This document shows, piece by piece, positions 30,055-42,851 of a DNA stretch of 64,000 nt. Position 1 is the stretch's first letter; each line of letters starts with the position of its first letter. The translations under genes were made by a program, and so were the position numbers. The notes below the pieces were generated by a model that was not told where the DNA came from, ran no database searches, and saw only the letters and a program-made list of their open reading frames with translations. The DNA is from Polydactylus sextarius (lineage: Eukaryota > Chordata > Actinopteri > Polynemidae), in assembly GCA_016801845.1 (NCBI GenBank), contig CM028931.1, positions 17,725,340 through 17,789,339 of the forward strand, written 5' to 3'.

Positions 30055-30741
30055 TTATATATATTTATATGTAGTATATATGTAGTATACATTATATAAC
30101 AAAATATAAACTATCGGTAAATGAGAATACAATGAAAACGGGGTTACAACATGGCGCCCATGAGTCACATGACAACCTCTGAACCAATCACAGGACAGAA
30201 CGTCCGCTGCTAACGCTCTGTAGCTAGCGCATGTAACAGCCGCTAACAGTCACACAAACATTTAAACACCGGCGAAATATCGATTAGTTAGATTAAAACT
30301 ACAACTTAAGATGCTCACGTAGACGAGAAACATTAGCTATACTTATGATAGAAACAAAATATATCTATTTACCGCTAAAAAGTAGCTAGGTTAACACTTT
30401 TAGCTTAGCGAACATTAGCAGCTAGCGCTTCATAATAAAACATGTCTCACTATTGCCGTTATTCCTTTAAAACCCGCGGCGACATGTTGCTGTAGCTGCT
30501 CCCACGCAGAAAGTCTCAGGTTCCGAAATTAACTGATCTGTTTTTAAACTTTAAATCAACAGTTTTAGTCATTTAATCATTTAATAAACTTTGATAAATA
30601 ATCGCTCGTCATCATGGCGGCTCTGCTCTTTGCGCTGCGGGACCTCTGACACGTGACCAGTGGAGCTGCGACCTGATTGGCTGATCTGGGCTGAACTTAT
30701 TTAAAGTGATATGCACATTATTAAAACTGGATGTTTAAATG

Positions 30742-30790
<49 letters not shown>

Positions 30791-33700
30791 TGCAGCTGAG
30801 TGGTATTCAGATATTCAGAGCGTGTGGTTATCTCTGTGTCTCCATAGTGAAGAGACATGGCAGACAGGGAATGTTTTCCAGATACAGTCTCTTCCAGACT
30901 GAGCCCTGATAAAAACACTTTAAACAGCCACCGGCTCCTAGAATACAAATTAAACTGAGAAACAAAGAAGACAAAAAAGATGAGTTTCTGAGGTTCACAC
31001 TCACACACAAAGGAGCACGTTGTGACTGCAGTCTGAAACCTCCTCTGACATCACTTTACTCCCTCAGACGCGATTGTGTTCAAGTGGCAATGAACGTCTG
31101 AGGAGTATTGAATTCTGTCTGCTGAGAGTTCAACCTCCTCCTCCTCCAATCAACGCAGGCGCCTCGTTTGTCCTGCCACGGTTTCCACACACTGAAGTGT
31201 GTTTGTGTGAGTAAACAACGAGGACGACGTGATGAAAATAAACGTAATAAACGGTTTGATGACGTCTCCTTCATCTTCCTGCTCAGTCTGGAAATTCAGC
31301 CTCTTCAGACCGAACACATCTAGACTGTTGTCCTGTTGTTATAAACCACAACTACAACACGTCAACTTTACAATCAACGATCTGTAGACACTCCAACAGA
31401 AACCGCTAGAAGACGTCTAAGACCGTCTGATGGACGACTACAACCTCCTGAAACCACCGCACAGCGTCTGCAGTGACCATGGAGTTTATTGAACATCTCT
31501 AGACACCCTGGTGACCCGTAGTACGTCCTAACGCTCTCTACAACCTCACTTCCCCTTTAAACCTCCTAGAACACACCTAGACCTCGTCATGGACCAGAAC
31601 CAGAACGGTTGGATCCAGTAGAAGCTTCCATACAAGCTCCTAAGATCTCCTGACAGATCCACTACACCCTGAGTTGACCAACGTTAACATGTTTCGATAC
31701 GTAAAACGTATCACGTAATGTACTACGTCATTACTAACCTACAAGTTCATCAGATTCACCTCTTAGCATACAACTACACCCTCCTGGAGGACTACTGGGA
31801 CCTACTGGAGGACTACTGGGACCTACTGGAGGACTACTGGGACCTACTGGAGGACTACTGGGACCTACTGGAGGACTACTGGGACCTACTGGAGGACTAC
31901 TGGGACCTACTGGAGGACTACTGGGACCTACTGGAGGACTACTGGGACCTACTGGAGGACTACTGGGACCTACTGGAGGACTACTGGGACCTACTGGAGG
32001 ACTACTGGGACCTACTGGAGGACTACTGGGACCTACTGGAGGACTACTGGGACCTACTGGAGGACTACTGGGACCTACTGGAGGACTACTGGGACCTACT
32101 GGAGGACTACTGGGACCTACTGGAGGACTACTGGGACCTACTGGAGGACTACTGGGACCTACTGGAGGACTACTGGGACCTACTGGAGGACTACTGGGAC
32201 CTACTGGAGGACTACTGGGACCTACTGGAGGACTACTGGGACCTGGGAGGACTACTGGGACCTGGGAGGACTACTGGGACCTACTGGAGGACTACTGGGA
32301 CCTACTGGGACCTACTGGAGGACTACTGGGACCTACTGGAGGACTACTGGGACCTACTGGGACCTACTGGAGGACTACTGGGACCTACTGGAGGACTAGT
32401 GGGACCTACTGGAGGACTACTGGGACCTACTGGAGGACTACTGGGACCTCCTGGAGGACTACTGGGACCTCCTGGAGGACTAGTGGGACCTACTGGAGGA
32501 CTAGTAGGGTCCTGAAGGACCCCATCTTCTTCGTATTAAGAAAGAGAAGTGTGAACCTGGAGATTATTAGAAAATGTTCACTATGAATCAGAAAAGACTG
32601 AGGTTGAAACGTTTTAGTGTTTATGTTCCTGAACGAACACACACTGATGTAATGATGTAACAATGTAATGATGTAACAATGTCATGATGTCATGATGTAA
32701 TGATGTAACAATGTAACAATGTAACAATGTAACGATGTCATGATGTAACGATGTAACGATGTAACGATGTAACAATGTCATGATGTAATGATGTAACGAT
32801 GTAACAATGTAACGATGTAACAATGTAACGATGTCATGATTCACTGTGAGAAGTGAAGCGTGTCAACACACACTGATCAATGTTGCTCAGGGTCAGAGTG
32901 AAATGACCTGAAAGTGAAATCAGCTGTGATCGATCAACGACCTCCAGCAGACGAACACGTTGATCATCTTCATCTGCTGACAACGCCACACCGCGTCCCA
33001 TGAGCCTTTGCTGCTGCAGGTGATGAGATGAGCTTGTTAACGTATCGATGAGGTCACCGCTGTTTAGTTACGTTCTGATGATGTCGTAGGTTTATGTTCT
33101 TAAACCTTAAGTATTTTAACTGAAAAGACACAGTTCATTTGATTAAACGTGATCAGATCTGTGACATCACAGCTCCACGCCATTCGCTGTCGTGCGTGTG
33201 CAGCAGCAGCAGCGTGACCAGCTCATGAACAGATGGTTCATCTGTGGGATCTTCCTCCTCCTCCTCCTCCTCCTCCTCCTCCTCCTGGTGGAGCAGCTGT
33301 GCTTCACCTCCTCTCACGTCAACTAGACTTTACCTTCATTTTCTCTTCATCTGTGTTTGTTTTTAATCGATGTAACGTCGGAGCGGTTACAGTTTGATCT
33401 GAGGTGGTGTAGTGACATCACCTCATCATTCAGTATCTCTGTAACATCAAACATCTGGAGGAGCAGCCCCAGATGTTCCAGTCAGTTTCTTTCACCTCCA
33501 GATGTCATCCACAATATGGTTGACCTGTGGTCGTTTATTACATGTTTGTTTACCGTTTACTGACAAACAAACAATCTGAAGCTTTAAATAGACGACGAGG
33601 CAGAAACAAGGAAGTCGTCTCCTGCAGCAGAAACCAGACAGAGACGGGACTGTCTCACCCTCCTCACCCTCCTCACCCCTGACTGGAGGCCAGCAGGAGT

Positions 33701-36700
33701 GTGACCAGAGTTTCAATGACAGACACACACACACACAGACATTAGTATTAGTGGAGCGTTGTCGTTAGCATCTTCCTCCTGCTGCTGTTAATCCTGACCC
33801 TCCACCGCTGCTAACGTCGACATTTCACACATAATCCGCTTTAATCTCAGCGTCGACAGAGCAAGTTAAAATGTTCTGACTCAGAAATATTCAACTTTTC
33901 TTCATCTAATCCTCATGAGGATTAAATGTTTCCTCAACGAGGCGACGCTTCCAGTCTCAACACGTTTACACCAAACTTTCTTCTGAGCTGACGGACACGG
34001 AGCCTCACTACCTCATTACGACGCTACCTCACTACGATGCTACCTCATTACGATGCTACCTCATTACGACGCTACCTCACTACGATGCTACCTCATTACG
34101 ACGCTACCTCATTACGACGCTACCTCATTACGATGCTACCTCATTACGATGCTACCTCATTACGACGCTACCTCATTACGACGCTACCTCATTACGACGC
34201 TACCTCATTACGACGCTACCTCACCACTTCACTAAAACAACTTAGCTACCTCACTACGACGCTACCTCATTACGACGCTACCTCATTACGACGCTACCTC
34301 ACTACGATGCTACCTCATTACGATGCTACCTCATTACGACGCTGACGCCTTACCTCACGACGCCCTCTCACTCACGACGCTACCTCACTACGACGCTACC
34401 TCATTACGACGCTACCTCATTACGACGCTACCTCACTACGACGCTACCTCACTACGACGCTACCTCACTACGACGCTACCTCACCACTTCACTAAAACAA
34501 CTTCCTCATTCACGACGCTACCTCACTCACGATGCTACCTCACTCACGATGCTACCTCATTCGACGCTACCTCACTCACGACGCTACCTCACCACGACGC
34601 TACCTCACCACGACGCTACCTCACCACGACGCTACCTCACTACGACGCTACCTCACCACGACGCTACCTCACTACGACGCTACCTCACCACGACGCTACT
34701 TCATTACCGCACTTCATTACGACGCTACCTCACTTACGACGCTACCTCATTACGACGCTACCTCATTACCACGCTACCTCACTACGACAACTTACCTCAT
34801 TCATTACGACGCTACCTCACCACGACGCTTCCACCTCACCACGACGCTACCTCATTACGACGCTACCTCACTACGACGCTACCTCACCACTTCACTAAAA
34901 CAACTTAGCTACCTCATTACGACGCTACCTCACTACGACGCTACCTCACCACGACGCCACCTCACCTCACCTCACACACGACGCTACCTCACTCACGACG
35001 CTACCTCCTCACACTCACCACGCGCTACCTCACTACGACGCCTACCTCACTCTGACGCTTACCTCATTACCTCACCACGACGCTTACCTCACTTACGACG
35101 CTACCTCACCACAGCGCTACCTCACCACGACGCTACCTCACCACGACGCTACCTCATTACGACGCTACCTCACCACAGCGCTACCTCATTACGACGCTAC
35201 CTCACCACGACGCTACCTCATTATGACGCTACCTCATTACGACGCTACCTCACCACAGCGCTACCTCATTACGACACTACCTCACCACGACGCTACCTCA
35301 CCACGACGCTACCTCACCACGACGATACCTCACCACGACGCTACCTCACTACGACGCTACCTCACCACGACGCTACCTCATTACGATGCTACCTCATTAC
35401 GACGCTACCTCACTACGACGCTACCTCACTACGACGCTACCTCACCACTTCACTAAAACAACTTAGCTACCTCATTACGACGCTACCTCACCACTTCACT
35501 AAAACAACTTAGCTACCTCATTACGCCGCTACCTCACTCGACTGCCTTCACTCACTACGCTACCTACCTCACTACGACGCTACCTCACTACGACGCTACC
35601 TCACTACGACGCTACCTCATTACGACGCTACCTCATCACGACGCTACCTCATTACGACGCTACCTCACTACGCTTACTACCTCACCACTTCACTAAAACA
35701 ACTTAGCTACCTCATTACGACGTTACCTCACTACGACGCTACCTCATTACGACGCTACCTCATTACGATGCTACCTCATTACGACGCTACCTCATTACGA
35801 CGCTACCTCATTACGATGCTACCTCATTACGACGCTACCTCATTACGATGCTACCTCATTACGACGCTACCTCATTACAACGCTACCTCACCACTTCACT
35901 AAAACAACTTAGCTACCTCACTTCATCACTACCTCACATCCTCGCTACCTCAAGATACAGCTACCTCATGACATCGCTATCTCACAACCTCATGACATTG
36001 CTACTTCGCTACCTCACAACATCGCTACTTCGCTACCTCACAACCTCGGACACCGACCAGGCCTCGCCTCCTCGCTCCACCACCTCCTGTGCTGAGGTCG
36101 GCCGGTCACGGTGACAAACATATTTATGAAAACGTGAGCGTAACGATGGGACCAGAAGGTGTTGACAGTCATCGCTCCGTCACCGCCTCCATCTGTCAGC
36201 GAGTCGGCGAGCGTCTCCGAGGAAACGTCCGTCCTTTCACCTGACTCCTGCTTGTTGACAAACAAAACAAACTCAGTCACATCTTTGTTGTTTCTGAACA
36301 TCGAGAGGTTTTCTCGAGACAAACAACCTCACAGAGGAGCAGTAAAAATCTCTGGTGTTTGTATCTGAGTCTTACAGCTCTTCTGTTTCCAAACACCATT
36401 AAAAACACATTAATGAGTCACAGCGAGCGACATGTTCCTTTGTCACCACACACACACACACACACGGTAGTTCAATGACTCACACACTCCTCCACATCCT
36501 CACGAGTCAAACACTCACTGGAGCCTAAAGTGTGTATTAATCCGCTGCTGTAAAAAGTCCCCGACTACATTTAGTTTTATCATCAACTTATGTCTTTAAT
36601 GTTCAACACCTGCAGTGTTTACAAATTTACACTCACTGCAGATCCTTAAAAACTGAACTGCTGATGACATCATCAGGTGAGAACCAATCACACGACCACA

Positions 36701-39318
36701 GAAACACCGGGGGCAGCAGCTCGACTGTCGCTAACATTGCTCCTCTAACTTTACAAACCACAAGAGTTATTACCACTGACGGTGCTCCACTAGTGCTGCT
36801 CTGCTAACAAGCTGGTTTATAAACAACTTCATGTTAGCATAACATTGGATCCCACTTGTTAAAATGCTAACATTAGCATTAAGGTTTAGAACGAGCTAAT
36901 GTTAGCATTTTAACAAATGGGACTTGTAAGTAAAAAGTTAGAAAAAACATCTGAGTCTTTTTCTGCTGCAGCAACGTGAGCTAAGTGAGAGGAAATGTAG
37001 GCTAACGTGCTAATGACAATGTTAGCATGCTGCTGAATATGTCGATAAATCGATTCATCCTGAAACTTTCTCATGCAGAATCAGAGGATCCAGTGATTTA
37101 CGTGGTTAAAGCTTCATGAACGGATCCATCAGAGCAAAGTGAAAACACTCTGGTCTTTTCTACAGTTTGTCTCCGGGGTCCGTCACAAACACAAAGCCTC
37201 TGTGCTTTTAATCCATAAATAAAAGAACAGGTTTTATCTCATCACCGGCCAGGTCTCCTGTGGAAGGAGCAGAGACCGAGAGGAACCGTGACCCACATGT
37301 CGAAACAGAGACGCTTCGCTGATAAATTATGAAAGAAGAAAGAAAGAAATAGAAGAAAAACAACCTCAACTAGATGATGCTGAAGATGAAGAGTTTCTGT
37401 TTGTAAAGTGAAGCTAACGCTAGCTGCGACTGTCTAAACAAAGCTAACGCTAGCTGGGACTGTCTAAACAAAGCTAATGCTAGCTGGGACTGTCTAAACA
37501 AAGCTAACGCTAGCTGGGACTGTCTAAACAAAGCTAACGCTAGCTGGGACTGTCTAAACGAAGCTAACGCTAGCTGGGACTGTCTAAACAAAGCTAACGC
37601 TAGCTGGGACTGTCTTAACGAAGCTAACGCTAGCTGGGACTGTCTAAATGAAGCTAACGCTAGCTGCGACTGTCTAAACGAAGCTAACGCTAGCTGGGAC
37701 TGTCTAAACAAAGCTAATGCTAGCTGGGACTGTCTAAATGTTGTGATTATCTAGTGAAGCTAACTTTAGCTGTGATTATCTGAGTGACGCTAACGTTAGC
37801 TTTGGGTGAAGCTCACATTACTATGCTAACATTACCCAGCTAGCGTTACTCAGCTAACATTATACTAAAGTTGCTCTGCTAGCGTGGCTCTGCTAACATT
37901 TCTCTGCTAATGTTACTTCGCTACTTAGCTAGTTTATAAATTGGACACCGCTTTTGTTGTTAAAATGCTAACGTCGGCTCAATACTGCACAGAACAATGC
38001 TATGTGTTTAGCATTAGAATGTTAGCATTAGCAACAGTGACAACGTAAACAGGAACTGGCACAGACTCTGAAGATGTGTTGCATTGTGGGTAATTGACAC
38101 CGTTTTCATTCGTTGACAGGTTTAACTGGTAGAAAAAGGAATTAAAGAGACAATAAAGACGGCGATGACTCACCCGTCAACAGCAGCTTTTATCCCGTTT
38201 TTATTCTGTATGGAAACACTGACGAGGCCTGGAGCCAGGAAATCAATCCAACAACAACAACACCAGGAAAATCAAACTTCCACTGGCACTGAGAGCTAAA
38301 AAAACATTTATCTTCAGCTGCAGATACAATGATTTTAACTGCAAACGCAAGGAGGAGGAGGAAGAGTCAGTTTAAATTCAACATCCTCCCTCCACGACGA
38401 GGATCAGTCAATCAATCCCCCGCGGTGAGCAGAGCAGCCAGACACGGTTTCCTTCCCACAATGCTTCACTGTGAGACAAGGCCTGACAGGCGCAGCTATC
38501 AGCGTGGCTCTGAGCGGCGGCGCTTGTTGAGTCTAAAGCTCTGAGGAAAATCAAGAGTGAAGTATGAACCTTTGAGAAGTGACAACACAGTGTCGCTCTG
38601 ATCAAACGCCGCCGCGTCAAATCAAAACACAGTTTCAGCCTCAGTCGCTTCGTCTTCAACAGGAAGAAGACGCGTCTTCGTGTTTTACAAGTCACACCGA
38701 GGTGATCGCTAACGGCGCTACCGATCGGACGTGACACATTTGATTTTCACTAAATAAACGGTTCTTCTGACGTTTCTACGTCATTAAACAACTTAAACAG
38801 GTTGGTTTCTACACGTCGGCGTTGCTAGCGCTTAGCATCGCTAACATTTAATGTTGCTAATACTTAACATTGCTAACTCTTAGCATTGTTAGTGCTTAGC
38901 GTCGCTAACACTTAACGTAATTAACACTTAACCTTGCTAACCGATGCTAACCGCTTCGACGTGTAAATTATCTGTGAGAAAAAAACAAAGAGCTGTGAAG
39001 CAGCACATTAGCGTCTTTAGCTCGTTAGCTTCGTGTCGTCAGGTGGTCGACTTCCTGTCCAGACGACGTGTCGCTGAGTTTGCAGCTGTGAGGACGTCGC
39101 TCACTGTTCTTTAAATTAACTTAAAAAATGTTTTAAGGTCAAAAGGACGAAGAAGAATCAGCTGCGATGTTTCACCTCTAGAATCTGAAACTTCCTGTTT
39201 TGTTTTGTTGAGAACAAACTTTTAATGAAAACGTTGACGTAAACAAAAACAGTTTGAACATTTAAATAAAACCAAATGGGTTCACGGGTCGTTGTCCTCG
39301 TTTCACCCTGTATCAGAG

Positions 39319-39366
<48 letters not shown>

Positions 39367-39502
39367 ACAAGCTGCTATCTCAATTAGCTCCAACTCTCAT
39401 TAGGACCACGAGCACAAACTGCAGCTTCTCGACTCTCTGACATCTGGTCACAGCCTCAGAAACAAACGTAATGGAGACGACAACATCCCCGAGAATTCAT
39501 CA

Positions 39503-39545
<43 letters not shown>

Positions 39546-41207
39546 AGGTGGGGTGTTACGTGCCTCCCTGATCTTAACCCTCCTCTGAACGAGGTGCTGA
39601 CATCAAACGACGACGCCTGAAGCGTCTCAGTGTCTCCACATCAGCAGGTCTGTCAGACCGCTGGGTGTGTGTTACTGTGTGTGTCACAGTGTGTGTGTGT
39701 GTGTGTGAGCTGGGATTATCCTCTCTAGCATGGCTGCAGGATTGCACGGATGCTGCTGACACTTCTCTACAATAGAAGCAATTAACTGAAGCTTAACTTT
39801 GTGTATGTCTGTTTTAAGCCCAGAGTGTGTGTGTGTGTGTTATAGTGTGTGTGTGTGTTGCTGGACTCTCATTTATCAAACTGTGATTAGAACAAGTTTT
39901 TAAATGTGCGCCTGAAGCAAACACTCGCTTCTCCAAACAACTGAACTGATCTAAACATCCATTAATGATCACTGCTAAAGTTATCTAGTGAAGCTAACGC
40001 TAGCTTCACTTAAATACCAACAGCTTCACTCAGAGCTAACGTTAGCTTCACTCAGAGCTAACGTTAGCTTCACTCAGAGCTAACGTTAGCTTCACTCAGA
40101 GCTAACGTTAGCTTCTCTAGAAAACCACCGCTAACATTAGCATTAAATGTTTTTGAACTAGCTAACATTAGCTTTTCACCAAAACACCAGGCTCCAACGC
40201 TACGCTAACATTAGCTTGTTTCTACCGTCGACTCCATCGTCACAAACAGGAAGTGTTTTCAGGTGGTCATGTGACCTTGTCTCCTTTTCTCTCTGGTTCT
40301 TTCTCTGACAGAATCTTCTCTAAAACTCTGATGCCTGAGGATGTGGTTGTATAATAAGACCAGTTTATTCAACCATGAGAGACAATCTCCGCTGTCTGAC
40401 TCCCTCCTCCATTCTGCTCCCCCCGACTCCCCCCGACTCCCCCCTGACTCCCCCTGACTCCCCCCTGACTCCCCCTGACTCCCCTGACTCCCCCTGACTC
40501 CCCCCGACTCCCCTCTGACTCCCCCTGACTCCCCCCTGACTCCCCGACTCCCCCTGCTCCCCCCGACTCCCCCGACTCCCCGACTCCCCCTCTCCCCTGA
40601 CTCCCCCTGCTCCCCTGACTCCCCCGACTCGACTCCCCCAGCTCCCCCACTCCCCCACTCCCCCGACTCCCCCAGCTCCCCTCCCCGACTCCCCCGACTC
40701 CCCGACTCCCCCTGACTCCCCCGACTCCCCCTCCCCCGACTCCCCCGACTCCCCGACTCCCCGACTCCCCGACTCCCCCGACTCCCCCCGACTCCCCCTG
40801 ACTCAGTTGGTGTGAGGAGGAAGCTGAGGAGGAAACAGAGGTGATGTGATAAGAGAAGAAAAGCCAATTACACCAGAGGAGGATCTATACTTTCTTAGAT
40901 TAAACGGACATGGCTCATTGATATTTGTCCAACAGAGCGACGACGGTGGAGACGGTGGGGGGGTGATGAGATGGGGATGAGGAGATGGGGATGAGGAGAT
41001 GGGGGTGAGGAGATGGGGGTGATGAGATGGGGATGAGGAGATGGGGATGAGGAGATGGGGGTGAGGATCACAGAGCGGCCATGTTGTTCCCGGGACGTCA
41101 AGAACCACAGGCGGCTTCGTTTTCTCAGCTGCAGATCTTCAATCTGAGCCAGATTATCACTCTCACCCCGAGAAATTACACCACACACACACACACACAC
41201 ACACACT

Positions 41208-41267
<60 letters not shown>

Positions 41268-41363
41268 AGCTCGGTGACACTACATCTCCACTGGGTGATC
41301 TCATTAACCACAGACACCAACAGTGAGATGAAACCAGTGATGCAGAGCAGGATACTGACTGAG

Positions 41364-41414
<51 letters not shown>

Positions 41415-42767
41415 CTGCGGGGACGCCCTCATTAACAGTCACAGGACGTTCAGCAGCTCTGTGGGACCAACTGTCACCCAGGATTTTCAAAATAAAAGCA
41501 CAACAACAAAAGTAAAAGGCGGCGACAGAATCAACTCCGACATTTTCACAAAGTAACAAACAACAACAACAACATCTGCATTTCAGCTTCAGTTCAGCTC
41601 TGACTCCACTGGCTAACTGGTTAGCATGAACGTTTGATGCTAAAATTACAATGTTTCTATAATCCTGCTAAGCTAACACCTGCTAATAAAAATGTAGCCA
41701 TGTAGCGATAGCAAAACTCTATATACAGCAGCTTTAAAGGCTAACGTCAACATGCTAACATGCTAACAAGTTAGCATTGACCTTAAACCTCTGAATACAC
41801 TGTTCTAGACTAGGCTACATATGTAGCGATAACAAAAACCTAAACAGAATACCTCTACAGGCTAACATCAGCAAGCTAACATGCTCTCTAGCATTTAGCG
41901 CAAACTGCTAAAGACATAGTTCTAAATGCTAATGTTAGCTGTGTAGTTTAGCATCTTTAAAAGCTAATATCAACAAGCTAACATGCTCACTATCATTGTG
42001 CTAACATTCTGAGGTTAGCATTTAGCTCAAACTGCTAAATAAACGAAGGTTAATGCTAATGTTAGCTATGAAAAAAAACCTACATGTACCAGCCTTGACA
42101 GCTAACATCAGCATGCTAACATGCTCACATGTAGCTGAAAACACTAAATAAATGAAGCTAACATGCTCACTAAAACTGTGCTATCATGAAGTTAGCATCT
42201 AACATTAGCTGTGTAGCATTAACAGATATCTACATGTAGCATCTTTTAAAGTTCATATCAACAAGCTAACATCCTCACTATGACGGCTAACATCTTAACG
42301 TTAGCATTTAGCTCAAATTGCTAATTGAACAGTTCTTAATGCTAACGTTGGCTATGCAGCAATATCAAAAACATACAGAACACCTTTAAAAGCTAACATG
42401 CTGCTAACATCATAAAGTTAGCATTTAGCTCAGTAATGCTAACTTAGTTAGCTATGTAGCGACAACAGAAAACTACATTTCACCTCTTTAAATGTCAACA
42501 ACCATGCTAATGCTAACGAATATGTCCTTATCGTGAACATTGACCACGACAGCGACTGATACGGCGCCACCTGTCTGGACGGACGTGTTGGTGTTGACAA
42601 CGTTACATTTGACCGTAAATAGAAACAATAGAAACAATAGAAACAACAGAAAGTTCAAATTAACGGATCAAAGTAACAATTTAACGACAAATCTTTGATG
42701 TTTTCAACTGTTTTAAATGTTAAATCAACTGCTGCTGGAGACGTTTATGGGATGAGTCTTCATCACC

Positions 42768-42851
<84 letters not shown>

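Noticed and set aside
31718..32515. 265-codon plus frame with LEDYWDL repeats as a gene
   Set aside because: 21-bp minisatellite within a sez6l intron; no flanking coding features.
34037..35512. Frames of 100-326 codons (LPHYDATSLRRYL)
   Set aside because: 16-bp minisatellite; reading frames follow the unit.
40259..40867. 202-codon Gly/Ser-rich minus frame, collagen-like or silk-like
   Set aside because: C-rich minisatellite; composition follows the repeat, no signal or family support.
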